Below are positions 36,134 through 45,670 of a DNA stretch of 64,000 nt, piece by piece. The number at the start of each line of letters is the position of its first letter. The stretch's first letter is position 1. The stretch lies in the NCBI RefSeq assembly GCF_012641475.1, contig NZ_JABAIL010000002.1, forward strand, positions 507,449 to 571,448, given 5' to 3'. The translations under genes were made by a program, and so were the position numbers. The notes below the pieces were generated by a model. The model worked only from the letters and a program-made list of their open reading frames with translations. It searched no databases and was not told where the DNA came from. The DNA comes from Flammeovirga agarivorans (lineage in GTDB: Bacteria; Bacteroidota; Bacteroidia; Cytophagales; Flammeovirgaceae).

Positions 36134-36741
36134 TGGAGTATAAGCACATCATATGTGACTTGGATAATCCTTATCAATCTGAGGATGCTGTAAACAAAGT
36201 TATCGACTTATGTTTACAGCATCCTTTCAAAGGGGTGCATGTACCTAACTATTGGGCAAAGAAAGTAATTCGGGATCTTAAGGAAAAAGATATTACCGTT
36301 ATTAGTAGTATTGGAGAAGCCTCTGGTAATGACCTCACACAGATTAAGTTGTTTGCTCTAAAAGAGTTATTAAAACTCGGTGTAGAAGAAGTGTCTGTAA
36401 CTATTAATCTTAGTGCATTAAGAACAAACTCAACTTGGTGTAAAATAGAGTTTTTACAATTGACGCAAACAGCACATGAAAAAGAAACTCTGATTACACT
36501 TCGATTACCTAAAACAGAAATCAATCAAGACGAAATACAAAAAATTATTCAAGTAGTTAACCATGCAGGTGTAGATTCTATACTCATATCAGAGCAAAAT
36601 TTACACCACTTAGAAATGGTTCAAAAAGAAATATCAGACCTTGTAGAAATACAAGTTGAGTGCAATAATCAGCAACTTTTACAGAAGTTGTTGCAACAAA
36701 ACATCAAGGTATTTTGGCAATCTTATGTCAATCTGTCATAA
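36133..36741 (+). CDS. DeoC-fold protein lacking aldolase catalytic residues
   Basis: The 202-residue protein looks like a degenerate deoxyribose-phosphate aldolase (DERA). Aligned by eye, GVHVPNYWAKKVIRDL, GNDLTQIKLFALKELLKLGVEEVSVTINLSAL and the following LITLRLPKTEIN...AGVDSI follow the DERA barrel strand by strand. In E. coli DeoC the catalytic Asp102 lies in DEVDVV and the Schiff-base Lys167 in DFIKTSTG; here these places hold Ser88 and Leu151 (VEEVSVT and DSILISEQ). The GFKPAGG lysine region is also missing. It is therefore probably not an aldolase. It is translationally coupled to pdxJ and followed after 51 bases by an HtrA protease gene. Confidence 0.72.
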   Translation: MEYKHIICDLDNPYQSEDAVNKVIDLCLQHPFKGVHVPNYWAKKVIRDLKEKDITVISSIGEASGNDLTQIKLFALKELLKLGVEEVSVTINLSALRTNSTWCKIEFLQLTQTAHEKETLITLRLPKTEINQDEIQKIIQVVNHAGVDSILISEQNLHHLEMVQKEISDLVEIQVECNNQQLLQKLLQQNIKVFWQSYVNLS

Positions 36742-36792
36742 TATCGGCAAAGGCACTTTTCTTGATATTGTAGTCATAAAAAATAACAGAAA

Positions 36793-38268
36793 ATGAAACG
36801 AACACTTCTTACTACTTTAATTAGCGTATTGAGTGGTCTAGCTGGAGCATTTTTGTACACACAATATATCTACCAGCCGACGCCTCAAGAAGATTTCAGT
36901 TTTGCATCCAATGTTATTACTGAAGATACACCTATAATACGATCATCAGAAGAAACATCTTCTTATAAGAAAACTATTACTAACGACATATCATCCTTAC
37001 CATCATTTGCTGAGGCTGCCTCTGCAAGTACAAAGTCTGTAGTCTATATTGTCACTTATGTAAAAGGCAGGTATAGTAATAGAAGAACATGGATGGAATT
37101 ATTTTTCAACACACCATCACAAGGTCAATCAGATGTTGCGGTTGGTTCAGGTTCTGGGGTTATTTTCACTAATGATGGATATATCGTCACAAACAACCAT
37201 GTGGTTAAAGGAGCGAATAAAATTGAAGTGATTTATGATAAAAGATCTTATCAGGCAAAGTTAATTGGTATTGATCCATCAACAGATATTGCTTTATTAA
37301 AGATTGAAAAGGACAACCTTCCTGCCATACAGATCGCTTCTTCTAAAGCGGTTAGAGTTGGTGATTGGGTATTAGCAGTAGGAAATCCATTTAATCTAAC
37401 AAGTACTGTTACTGCTGGTATTGTAAGTGCAAAAGGTAGAAAGATAGGTATTATGAATGATGTATTTCCTATCGAGTCTTTTATACAGACAGATGCAGCA
37501 ATTAACCCTGGTAATAGTGGTGGTGCTTTGGTAAACATGCATGGTGATTTAGTAGGTATTAATACTGCTATTTTATCAAAAACTGGAAGTTACGCAGGTT
37601 ATGGCTTCGCTGTCCCTTCAGATATTGTTGCCAAGGTTGTGAATGATCTAAAGAAATATGGAGAAGTTCAAAAAGCATTTCTTGGGGCTAGTATCAAAGA
37701 AGTCGATGAAGATATAGCAGAAAAACTTCAATTAACGGATATACAAGGTGTTGTAATCACAAAAATTGAAGGAGGTGCAGCTGAGAAAAACAATCTTAAA
37801 GTCGGTGATGTTATTACATCTATCGATAATTTCAAAATTGATTCTGAAGCTGCTTATGATGAACAATTAAGTTATTACGTACCAGGAGATAAGATAACTT
37901 TATCAATCATCAGAGAGAATAAAGAAATAGAAAAATCAGTTGTTTTAACGAATATTGACGGAACAACTAATATTTCAGAGAAAAATATCTACGATGCCAA
38001 AGAAATTGGTGCTAAATTTACGGCGCTTTCCAAATTGGAGCAATCCAAGCTTGGGCTTTCTACAGGTATCAAAATAGAAGAAGTATCTGACAATGGGCTA
38101 ATCAAAGAGATGGGTTTAAAGAAAGGAATGATCCTCGTTTCAATTAACAGGTATCCACTTGAAGACCCGAAAGATTTCAGTAAAATTCTTTCAAAAATTA
38201 GAGGAAGAGTAATTCTTGAAATTGTCAAAAAAGATTTATCTCATAGGTACTACAGTTATTATTTTTAG
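36793..38268 (+). CDS. HtrA/DegP-type serine protease with two PDZ domains
   Basis: A 491-residue envelope protease and chaperone for misfolded proteins. The N-terminus has a signal sequence or anchor (about residues 4-22). The trypsin-like domain (about 70-270) has the full triad: His136 (TNNHVV), Asp165 (STDIALL) and Ser242 (NPGNSGGAL). Two PDZ domains follow (about 275-375 and 400-490). It is read in the same direction as pdxJ and the DeoC-like gene, with trxB 29 bases after it, so the four probably form one operon. Confidence 0.93.
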   Translation: MKRTLLTTLISVLSGLAGAFLYTQYIYQPTPQEDFSFASNVITEDTPIIRSSEETSSYKKTITNDISSLPSFAEAASASTKSVVYIVTYVKGRYSNRRTWMELFFNTPSQGQSDVAVGSGSGVIFTNDGYIVTNNHVVKGANKIEVIYDKRSYQAKLIGIDPSTDIALLKIEKDNLPAIQIASSKAVRVGDWVLAVGNPFNLTSTVTAGIVSAKGRKIGIMNDVFPIESFIQTDAAINPGNSGGALVNMHGDLVGINTAILSKTGSYAGYGFAVPSDIVAKVVNDLKKYGEVQKAFLGASIKEVDEDIAEKLQLTDIQGVVITKIEGGAAEKNNLKVGDVITSIDNFKIDSEAAYDEQLSYYVPGDKITLSIIRENKEIEKSVVLTNIDGTTNISEKNIYDAKEIGAKFTALSKLEQSKLGLSTGIKIEEVSDNGLIKEMGLKKGMILVSINRYPLEDPKDFSKILSKIRGRVILEIVKKDLSHRYYSYYF

Positions 38269-38297
38269 ATTTAGCATTTAATAAACAAAAACATATT

Positions 38298-39236
38298 ATG
38301 TCTAAGGAACACGTAAAAACCCTTATTATCGGGTCAGGTCCTGCAGGTTACACAGCAGCAATTTATGCTTCAAGAGCGAACCTAGCTCCAGTATTATATC
38401 AAGGTCCTCAACCAGGTGGTCAGTTGACAATTACAAATGACGTTGAAAACTTCCCAGGTTACCCTAAAGGAATTATGGGCCCACAAATGATGATGGAGAT
38501 GCAGGAACAAGCTACTCGCTTTGGTACTGATATCCGTACGGGTTTAGTTACTTCTGTTCAATTAAGTGATAATGGCCCTCATACAGCAGTAGTGGATGAA
38601 GAAACCGAAATTACAGCTGATACTATTATTATTTCAACAGGTGCTTCAGCAAAATGGTTAGGATTAGAATCTGAAACTCGTTTAAATGGTGCAGGTGTTT
38701 CTGCTTGTGCAGTTTGTGATGGTTTCTTCTACAGAGGCCAAGAAGTTGCTGTTGTTGGTGCAGGTGATTCTGCTTGTGAAGAAGCTCACTATTTATCTAA
38801 CCTTTGTTCAAAGGTTCACATGATTGTTCGTCGTGATGAGATGAGAGCGTCTAAAATCATGCAAGACCGTGTAATCAAGAAAGAGAACATCGAAATTCAC
38901 TGGAACTCTGAAACTTTAGAAGTTCTTGGTGGTGATGCTGTTGAAGGTGTAAAAGTAATCAACAACAAAACCAATGAAGAAAGTGTAATTGATGTTACAG
39001 GTTTCTTCGTTGCTATCGGTCACAAACCTAATACTGATATCTTCAAGGGTCAGTTAGACATGGACGATGCTGGATATCTTGTTACTAAACCTGATAGCAC
39101 AAAAACAAATATTAAAGGTGTTTTTGCTGCGGGTGATGTTCAGGACACTGTTTACAGACAAGCAGTAACTGCTGCGGGTACAGGCTGTATGGCGGCATTA
39201 GAAGCAGAAAGATACTTAACAGAGTTAGAAGACTAG
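38298..39236 (+). CDS. trxB: thioredoxin reductase
   Basis: Flavoenzyme that passes electrons from NADPH to thioredoxin. The 312-residue length is usual for the low-molecular-weight type. FAD-binding GSGPAGYTAAIYA lies at the N-terminus, the redox pair Cys137-Cys140 in CAVCDG, the NADPH-binding GAGDSACEEAHYL in the middle domain, and the C-terminal FAD motif GVFAAGDVQDTVYRQAVTAAGTG. It is last in the pdxJ operon and followed by a strong terminator. Confidence 0.97.
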   Translation: MSKEHVKTLIIGSGPAGYTAAIYASRANLAPVLYQGPQPGGQLTITNDVENFPGYPKGIMGPQMMMEMQEQATRFGTDIRTGLVTSVQLSDNGPHTAVVDEETEITADTIIISTGASAKWLGLESETRLNGAGVSACAVCDGFFYRGQEVAVVGAGDSACEEAHYLSNLCSKVHMIVRRDEMRASKIMQDRVIKKENIEIHWNSETLEVLGGDAVEGVKVINNKTNEESVIDVTGFFVAIGHKPNTDIFKGQLDMDDAGYLVTKPDSTKTNIKGVFAAGDVQDTVYRQAVTAAGTGCMAALEAERYLTELED

Positions 39237-39260
39237 TCTGTATTATCATAGAATAAAACG

Positions 39261-39297
39261 AAAGCGTTATCATAAAAAATATGGTAACGCTTTTTTG
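39261..39297 (+). terminator. terminator of the pdxJ-trxB operon
   Basis: Stem AAAGCGTTAtCAT / ATGgTAACGCTTT (39261-39273 with 39281-39293) followed by T residues. Confidence 0.85.
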
Positions 39298-39451
39298 TAT
39301 TTATCGGGGAAGTAAAAAAATACGTTAATCTCGAAGAATACTTAAGTTAATGAATTGTCTTTTAAGTGTTTCTTTAGTATTGTTGTAAGATCAATATTAA
39401 ATTTATAAGCAAACAGGATTGATCTGGTTTGCTTAACGATGTAAAGTTACC

Positions 39452-40507
39452 ATGTTTTTAAACTTTAAATTATCAAAACAAAAGACTTCGATAGCTATCA
39501 CATTTTTTTCACTATGTTTACTTTCAAGCAGTGCTAATGGACAAGGCTTTTTCAAAAAGCTGTTTAAAGGCAAAGAAAAAAAACAAGAAAATGTTGCCAT
39601 AACTTCATTAAATGAAGAGACAGAAGAGGCTATCTCCACTTTCCTACTTTCAAATGGTGAAATTGCGTGTGCTACAGATAAGGCAATTGAAAACTTACCA
39701 ACACCCTACCAAAGAATTAATTTGAATTCTACTGAGCAATGCCAAAGTTTAGTAGAGATTCAACCTGGAAAATTTGTTGATGCTGTCTATTTAAATGGCT
39801 TCGACTATTATAAAAGTTGGGACAACTGGAATGTAAATCCTTACAATATCTCATCTAAAGTATTATCAGATAGCGTACAGCTTCATTTATATGATTCTAC
39901 AGCGTCAAGTACGCAATGGGCATACCCACTAGATCAACCACAAAGAGTCACTTCTAAGTATGGTTTTAGAAGATGGAGGTTTCACCACGGTGTCGATGTT
40001 AAAGTTGCTATCGGTGATTCTATCCGATCGATGTTTGATGGTGTCGTAAGAATTGCCAAATACAATAGAAGAGGTTATGGTTATTACGTAATGGTAAGAC
40101 ATAAAAATGGTCTTGAAACTCTTTACGGCCATATGAGTAGATATATAGTAAGAGCAGGTCAGGAGGTTAAAGCTGGTGAAGTAATTGGACTCGGCGGCAA
40201 TACTGGTAGAAGTACCGGACCACACCTACATTTTGAAATCAGATATCAAGGTTATGGGTTTAACCCATCTGATATGGTTGACTTTGCAAACCAAGAAATA
40301 GATATCCCTGCAGATTTTGACCTCACAGCGAAAAACTATGAGTTATTAATTGAATCGAAGAAGAGTGTTTATCACCGTATAAGACCCGGAGATTCGTTAT
40401 GGAAAATCAGCAGAAAATATGGTACTAGTATTTCTAAAATATGCAGACTTAACGGCATGTCGAAGAGAACAACATTACGAGTTGGTCGAACCTTAAGGGT
40501 AAGATAA
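39452..40507 (+). CDS. M23 family peptidase with C-terminal LysM domain
   Basis: A 351-residue exported cell-wall hydrolase or a regulator of such enzymes. A signal peptide runs to about residue 31 (LSSSANGQ). The M23 domain (about 155-275) has both zinc motifs, HHGVDVKV (HxxxD) and HLHFEIR (HxH), so it should be an active endopeptidase of the LytM type. A LysM peptidoglycan-binding domain closes the protein (about 305-351, YHRIRPGDSLWKISRKYGTS). The region between (about 35-150) has no family I can name. It is monocistronic. Confidence 0.92.
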   Translation: MFLNFKLSKQKTSIAITFFSLCLLSSSANGQGFFKKLFKGKEKKQENVAITSLNEETEEAISTFLLSNGEIACATDKAIENLPTPYQRINLNSTEQCQSLVEIQPGKFVDAVYLNGFDYYKSWDNWNVNPYNISSKVLSDSVQLHLYDSTASSTQWAYPLDQPQRVTSKYGFRRWRFHHGVDVKVAIGDSIRSMFDGVVRIAKYNRRGYGYYVMVRHKNGLETLYGHMSRYIVRAGQEVKAGEVIGLGGNTGRSTGPHLHFEIRYQGYGFNPSDMVDFANQEIDIPADFDLTAKNYELLIESKKSVYHRIRPGDSLWKISRKYGTSISKICRLNGMSKRTTLRVGRTLRVR

Positions 40508-40514
40508 GACTCAA

Positions 40515-40552
40515 TAAAAAAGCCATCGTATTCATCTACGATGGCTTTTTTA
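40515..40552. terminator. bidirectional terminator
   Basis: Perfect stem AAAAAGCCATCGTA / TACGATGGCTTTTT with a six-base loop between the convergent M23 peptidase and Ppx/GppA genes. Confidence 0.9.
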
Positions 40553-40556
40553 TTGA

Positions 40557-41462
40557 TTATTGATTAGGCTTATAACCTCTTTCCTTCATTAGATAATGCA
40601 AAACACCATCCTTTAACCCTACTCCTGGAACAATGATCTTCTCGGCTCCAGCAATATCCATTACATTTGTATAAATTCTTGCCGCAGGGATAATAACATC
40701 TGCCCTATCTTCATTGAGCCTCAGTTTCTTTACTCTTTCTTCAAAAGTAAACTCTTCCAACCAAGCTCTAATTTTCCTAAGCTCGGATAGATAGGTAATC
40801 TTATCTTCACTCTTCTTTTGCTTCGAAAGGTTAAAAAGCTTATTAATATTTCCTCCAGTCCCAATGGCTATAACTTCTTCCTCTCTGTTAAAATAAGGTG
40901 CAGACGACTGCTCGTACCAATGGCGAATAATATCAAACATGTTTGTACGTTCTTCTTTGTTCAATTTACGTACACTACCCATCTTAAATGATCTAGATGC
41001 TACCTTAGTTTTATGTCTGTATAGATTCAGTTCAGTACTACCTCCACCTACATCAATATGAATTACATTTCCCATTGGGATATATTTTCCTAATGCAAGT
41101 GAGATCATTTGAGCCTCTATAGAGCCATCTATAATGTCTACACGCAAACCATCTTTATAGTATACTCTTTCTACTATTTCCTTTCCATTACTTGCTTCTC
41201 TCATTGCAGAAGTAGCACATGCTATATAATCATTGACTTCATAAAGATCGAGTAATGTTGCGAATACTCTCATGAGTTTAACAAACTTCTCTTCTGTTGG
41301 TCTTAAGATTTTTCCAGCATTAAAAACATCTGTTCCTAAACGCAATGGAAATCTCATATAGTCAATTTTTTTAAAAACTGTTCCGCCAGTTTTACCTTCA
41401 TGTGTTGTTACAACTTGAAAACGAATGGCATTCGAGCCGATGTCAATTGATGCTAATCTCAA
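40557..41462 (-). CDS. Ppx/GppA family phosphatase
   Basis: A 301-residue member of the ASKHA-fold exopolyphosphatase/guanosine pentaphosphatase family. The phosphate-1 motif IDIGSNAIRFQVV at the N-terminus and phosphate-2 motif VIHIDVGGGSTELNLY near residue 140 are intact; Glu in the CATSAMREASNG segment is the expected base. It has only the catalytic two-domain core, without the C-terminal HD domain of E. coli Ppx. The substrate may be polyphosphate or pppGpp. The RelA/SpoT gene at 51053 is in the same window but not close. Confidence 0.9.
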   Translation of the reverse strand: MRLASIDIGSNAIRFQVVTTHEGKTGGTVFKKIDYMRFPLRLGTDVFNAGKILRPTEEKFVKLMRVFATLLDLYEVNDYIACATSAMREASNGKEIVERVYYKDGLRVDIIDGSIEAQMISLALGKYIPMGNVIHIDVGGGSTELNLYRHKTKVASRSFKMGSVRKLNKEERTNMFDIIRHWYEQSSAPYFNREEEVIAIGTGGNINKLFNLSKQKKSEDKITYLSELRKIRAWLEEFTFEERVKKLRLNEDRADVIIPAARIYTNVMDIAGAEKIIVPGVGLKDGVLHYLMKERGYKPNQ

Positions 41463-41599
41463 AATAAAAAAATCTAGTTGTAAGAAATGTTATTAGTATT
41501 ACCTGTTCGACTTATTAGTATTAGTCGTTTAAACCGGTTGCAAAATTCACACCATCTCAAAAAAATATATTCTTGAGGTGAGGTTTAACATAAGAATAC

Positions 41600-41634
41600 A
41601 AAAAAAGAGGTATCGTTTCGGATACCTCTTTCTT
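41600..41634 (-). terminator. terminator of ammonium transporter 1
   Basis: Stem AAAGAGGTATC / GATACCTCTTT (41604-41614 with 41621-41631) followed on the minus strand by a T-run. Confidence 0.82.
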
Positions 41635-41666
41635 ATTTATAAATAAAGATTACTCAGAATCTGATA

Positions 41667-42977
41667 TTACATAGATTCGAATGATTTCTCACCATGGTAA
41701 GCTTCATCAATACCTTCTTCTTCTACCTCAGTAGTAACACGACCACCTTGAGTAAGTAATGCAGACAATTTGAAAATTACAAATGATGCCGCACCAGAAT
41801 AAACAATAGTTACAACTACAGCTTTTAACTGTACTAATACTTGACCAGGGTTACCATATAAAGCACCTGCTGCTCCATTTACATCGGGGTTAGCAAAAAC
41901 ACCTGTTAGAATAGCACCAACAATACCTACTAAACCGTGGATACCAAATACATCTAAAGTATCGTCGTATCCTAATTTCTCTTTCAATTTCACTACACCG
42001 TAGAAACCAACTGCACCTGAAATTAAACCAATAGCTAATGCACCTGATACATCTACATAACCAGAAGCAGGAGTAATACCTACTAGACCTGAAATCACAC
42101 CAGATGCTGATCCTAATAATGTTGGCTTTTTCTCTTCTGTAAACCACTCTAATAATAACCATCCAATACCACCTGCAGCAGCTGCAACGTTAGTTACCAT
42201 CATAGCATTTGCAGCAATAAAATCTGCAGCTAATTGTGATCCACCATTAAAACCAAACCATCCGAACCATAAAAGTGCAGAACCTAATACCATCAATTTA
42301 ATTGATGATGGCTTATTTGATTGTTCACCACCATGTGATAAACGATTTCCAAGCATTAAGGCTAAAACTAGGCCTGAAATACCTGCATTAATGTGAATTA
42401 CAGTACCACCTGCGAAATCTAACTCGCCATCAGTACTTAAAAATCCACCACCCCATACCCAGTGGGCAATTGGAGAATATACTAAAGCTACCCAAAGTAC
42501 CGAGAAGATAATCCAAGTAGAATATTTAACTCTTTCAATGATTGAACCACTTACTAATGCTACTGCAATGGCAGCAAAAGTACCTTGGAACATAATAAAT
42601 AAGATTCTAGGAATTGAGCCTTCAACATCTGTAATCTTCACATCTGCTAATAAGAACGATGTAAAGTCTCCGATATATGCATTACCTTTTCCAAATGCAA
42701 GACTATAACCGATGATGACCCAAACTAATGTACCTGTACAAAATGCTGTATAACTCATACCAATGGTATTCAATACAGTCTTACGTTGTGCTAATCCTCC
42801 ATAAAAAAGTGTAAGACCAGCTGGAGTCATCAACATTACGAGAGCTGTAGCAACCAACATCCAAGCTGTATCACCAGAATTGATAGTACCATCCTGTGAA
42901 AAGCCAAGTGTAGGCATAGCCAAAATAGCCACTAATAACGCTAATTTTTTAGCGTCAAAGTTTTTTAACGAAATCAT
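41667..42977 (-). CDS. amt: ammonium transporter (copy 1)
   Basis: A 436-residue Amt/Mep/Rh family channel. A signal-like segment (about 1-28, ending TLGFSQ) precedes the 11-helix core. The core opens with SGDTAWMLVATALVMLMTPAGLTLFYGG; the twin pore histidines lie in VIHINAGISGLV and FGIHGLVGIVGA, and an aromatic gate in MFQGTFAA. The C-terminal tail ends VEEEGIDEAYHGEKSF. A paralogue of the same length lies at 62286. No glnK/glnB gene is adjacent to either copy. A strong promoter match lies just upstream. Confidence 0.95.
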   Translation of the reverse strand: MISLKNFDAKKLALLVAILAMPTLGFSQDGTINSGDTAWMLVATALVMLMTPAGLTLFYGGLAQRKTVLNTIGMSYTAFCTGTLVWVIIGYSLAFGKGNAYIGDFTSFLLADVKITDVEGSIPRILFIMFQGTFAAIAVALVSGSIIERVKYSTWIIFSVLWVALVYSPIAHWVWGGGFLSTDGELDFAGGTVIHINAGISGLVLALMLGNRLSHGGEQSNKPSSIKLMVLGSALLWFGWFGFNGGSQLAADFIAANAMMVTNVAAAAGGIGWLLLEWFTEEKKPTLLGSASGVISGLVGITPASGYVDVSGALAIGLISGAVGFYGVVKLKEKLGYDDTLDVFGIHGLVGIVGAILTGVFANPDVNGAAGALYGNPGQVLVQLKAVVVTIVYSGAASFVIFKLSALLTQGGRVTTEVEEEGIDEAYHGEKSFESM

Positions 42978-43020
42978 AATTTAAATAGGTGAGTGTGAGT
43001 AAATTTATAATTTATTGTCA

Positions 43021-43053
43021 CAAATTTAATAGAATGACAATTAAAACTCCAAA
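43021..43053 (-). promoter_or_regulatory. promoter of ammonium transporter 1
   Basis: On the minus strand TTTG (43050-43053), 21 bases, then TAAATTTG (43021-43028), a full match to the Bacteroidota consensus, 44 bases before the start codon. Confidence 0.65.
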
Positions 43054-43206
43054 TTTTACAACAAATAAAAAAATAACAACGGATTGAAATTAATCTAAAC
43101 AACCGTAAAAACATTAATAAAAATACTTATCAGGTTCTTTTTTTAAGCAAATCGCAAGAAAAAATATTTTTTAGATAAAATTAAAGTCAAAAAAATGACT
43201 TAACAA

Positions 43207-43250
43207 TAAAAAAAGACCCTATTCCGTAAGAATAGAGTCTTTTTTTTTAA
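43207..43250 (-). terminator. terminator of the flavoprotein-pdxH operon
   Basis: Stem AAAAAGACcCTATTC / GAATAGaGTCTTTTT (about 43210-43225 with 43230-43246, one mismatch) with T-runs on both sides, downstream of pdxH. Confidence 0.8.
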
Positions 43251-43276
43251 TTTCTCCTGTCAAAACCAGCTACTTT

Positions 43277-43918
43277 TTAAGGTGCAAGTCTAGATTTCAA
43301 CCATTCACCTTGTTCGTTTAACTGATATTGGATTCGATCATGTAATCTTGAAGGTCTGCCTTGCCAAAATTCAATACGTGTTGGTTTTATTGCAAAGCCC
43401 CCCCAATGTTCGGGTCTTGGGACATGTGTAATAAATTTTGCAGCATATTTAGCAAATCTTGCTACAATAACATTTTTTGAATCTATTTGGCTACTTTGCT
43501 CTGATGCCCACGCTCCTACTTTGCTTTTATATGGTCTAGAAGCAAAATATTTATCAGACATTTCAGGAGATACTTTTTCTACTGTTCCTTCAACACAAAC
43601 CTGTCTTTCTAATTCAGGCCAGAAAAAGTTCAACGCTGCTTTTTTTGTTTCTTGCAAAGACTTCCCTTTCCTACTATTATAATTAGTATAAAAAACGAAA
43701 GCTTTGTCTTCAACACCTTTTAATAAAACTGTTCTAGATGAAATACTTCCTTCCTTTGACACAGAAGCTACATTCATTGCTGTTGGCTCATGCACTTCAG
43801 CACTAATTGCTTCTTCTAACCAAATTTCAAATTGTTTAATTGGATCATCCAAAACATCAGATTCATTTAGATCTTTCTTTGAATAATCTAAACGTATGTC
43901 TGCAATTTTTGACTTCAT
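43277..43918 (-). CDS. pdxH: pyridoxamine 5'-phosphate oxidase
   Basis: FMN enzyme that oxidises pyridoxine or pyridoxamine 5'-phosphate to pyridoxal 5'-phosphate, last step of B6 synthesis and a salvage step. The 213-residue length is standard. FMN-binding SSRTVLLKGVEDKAFVFYTNYNSRKGK is near residue 60-85, and the C-terminal PLP/FMN signature FWQGRPSRLHDR is exact. The N-terminal part (DYSKKDLNESDVLDDPIKQFEIW) matches too. It lies 9 bases after the COG2509 flavoprotein gene, so the two are one transcript. Confidence 0.96.
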   Translation of the reverse strand: MKSKIADIRLDYSKKDLNESDVLDDPIKQFEIWLEEAISAEVHEPTAMNVASVSKEGSISSRTVLLKGVEDKAFVFYTNYNSRKGKSLQETKKAALNFFWPELERQVCVEGTVEKVSPEMSDKYFASRPYKSKVGAWASEQSSQIDSKNVIVARFAKYAAKFITHVPRPEHWGGFAIKPTRIEFWQGRPSRLHDRIQYQLNEQGEWLKSRLAP

Positions 43919-43927
43919 GATATACTA

Positions 43928-45526
43928 TTATTTGCTTGTCTCTTTTACGCCACAATATAATGCTGCAATACGATTAGCACATAACTCTCCATCCATTGCC
44001 GCAGATGCAATACCTCCTGCATAACCTGCACCTTCTCCACAAGGAAACAACCTTTTTATCTGAGTATGTTCACAAGTTTCTTTTTCCCTTGGAATTCGAA
44101 CAGGAGATGATGTTCTACTTTCTACTCCTACAATTTGTGCTTCATTTGTCAGGTAACCTCTCATTTTTTTACCAAAATCTTTGAAGCCAAATTTTAAACG
44201 GTGTGCAATCGCCTGAGGTAAAACATCCCTCATGTCTACTGATAACAAACCAGGCTGGTAAGATGTTTCGTTTAAATCGTTAGAAACTTTACCATTTATA
44301 AAATCACCTAATCTTTGTGCTGGAGCAACTTGAGTACCCCCTGCTACTTCACAAGCTTTTCTTTCAACTTCCGCTTGAAATTCCATAGCTGCAAGTTCTC
44401 CATACTTCTTAATATATGGACCGAATTCATCATCATCAACACTGACAACAATACCTGAATTGGAGAACTGGGAATCTCTTCTCGAAGGCGACATCCCATT
44501 TACCACCACTTCTCCTGGTGCAGTAGCGGAAGGAACGATAAACCCACCTGGACACATACAAAAAGAGAATACACCCTTCTTTTGACCTTTGTATCCAACT
44601 TGAGACACTAAAGAATAAGCTGCTGCTGGCAGGTATTCTCCACGGTCTCTATCATCTAAATGGTATTGAATTTTATCTATTAAACCTTGAGGGTGTTCAA
44701 TTCTAACACCTAAAGCAAAAGGTTTTCTCTCTATTTCTACTTCTTTTTTCTGAAGAAGTCTAAAAATATCTCTTGCCGAATGTCCTGTTGCTAAAAGAAC
44801 TGCTTCTCCTTCAATTTTATCACCTTGTTGGGTTACAACTCCTTTTATTTCATTTCCAGAAATATTAAAGTCTTCAACTCGAGTTTCAAAATGTACTTCA
44901 CCTCCAGCATCTAAAATACTCTGACGCATTTCAGCAATCACCTTAGGCAATTTATTTGTTCCAATATGTGGATGAGCATCTATTAAAATTTCTTCACTTG
45001 CTGAGTGAGCAACGAAAATTTCACAGATTCTCCTAAAGTCTCCCCTCTTTTTTGATCTTGTATACAACTTACCATCTGAGTAGGTACCTGCTCCACCTTC
45101 TCCAAAACAGTAGTTTGAATCTTCGTTGACGATATTCTTTTTATTGATATTTGCCAGATCTCTTCGTCTCTTTTGAACATCATTACCTCTTTCAATAATG
45201 ATAGGCTTAATACCTAATTCTAAAAACCTTAATGCTGCAAATAAGCCTGCAGGACCGGCTCCAACAATGACCACCCTTTTAGCATCACTAACGTTTGGGT
45301 AATCTTTTTTATAAGAGATATTTAATGTAGGAGACTCATCAACAAAGATTTCAGCTTCAACATTTACTTTCACTTTTTTCTTACGAGCATCCACAGACCT
45401 TCTCGTCATACGTACAGTAGCGTTGGCTTCTCTGTCAACCTTTTCCTTTTTAATTACATATGATTTAAAGTTATCCTCATCGAAAGCTACATGTGGAGGA
45501 ACAACGTATTGTGAAACTTTTTTCAT
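43928..45526 (-). CDS. FAD-dependent dehydrogenase, COG2509 family
   Basis: A 532-residue flavoprotein of an uncharacterised family. Residues 1-80 form a basic N-terminal domain; the dinucleotide-binding motif is VVIVGAGPAGLFAALRFLELG (about 85-105). The family landmarks NYCFGEGGAGTYSDGKLYTR, GVFSFCMCPGGFIVPSATA and the C-terminal FPCGEGAGYAGGIASAAMDG are present. The CMCPGG cysteines and the C-terminal FAD motif suggest a true redox enzyme; its substrate is not known to me. It heads a probable operon with pdxH. Confidence 0.88.
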   Translation of the reverse strand: MKKVSQYVVPPHVAFDEDNFKSYVIKKEKVDREANATVRMTRRSVDARKKKVKVNVEAEIFVDESPTLNISYKKDYPNVSDAKRVVIVGAGPAGLFAALRFLELGIKPIIIERGNDVQKRRRDLANINKKNIVNEDSNYCFGEGGAGTYSDGKLYTRSKKRGDFRRICEIFVAHSASEEILIDAHPHIGTNKLPKVIAEMRQSILDAGGEVHFETRVEDFNISGNEIKGVVTQQGDKIEGEAVLLATGHSARDIFRLLQKKEVEIERKPFALGVRIEHPQGLIDKIQYHLDDRDRGEYLPAAAYSLVSQVGYKGQKKGVFSFCMCPGGFIVPSATAPGEVVVNGMSPSRRDSQFSNSGIVVSVDDDEFGPYIKKYGELAAMEFQAEVERKACEVAGGTQVAPAQRLGDFINGKVSNDLNETSYQPGLLSVDMRDVLPQAIAHRLKFGFKDFGKKMRGYLTNEAQIVGVESRTSSPVRIPREKETCEHTQIKRLFPCGEGAGYAGGIASAAMDGELCANRIAALYCGVKETSK

Positions 45527-45614
45527 TAAATGGATGATATTTATTCTTCAACAAACTGAATGCTACAAAATTATACAATAAGAAGTTAGGAAGTAGCACA
45601 CAAAAGATCATTAA

Positions 45615-45646
45615 CAAAAAAAGCAGGCTATATCATTAGCCTGCTC
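45615..45646 (-). terminator. terminator of the coiled-coil lipoprotein gene
   Basis: Perfect stem AGCAGGCTA / TAGCCTGCT (45622-45630 with 45637-45645) followed on the minus strand by seven T. Confidence 0.85.
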
Positions 45647-45670
45647 CCTTATTAAATTAACAAAGTACTA

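Noticed and set aside
36133-36741. Annotation as active deoxyribose-phosphate aldolase
   Set aside because: The fold resemblance is good but the catalytic Asp and Schiff-base Lys positions are changed.
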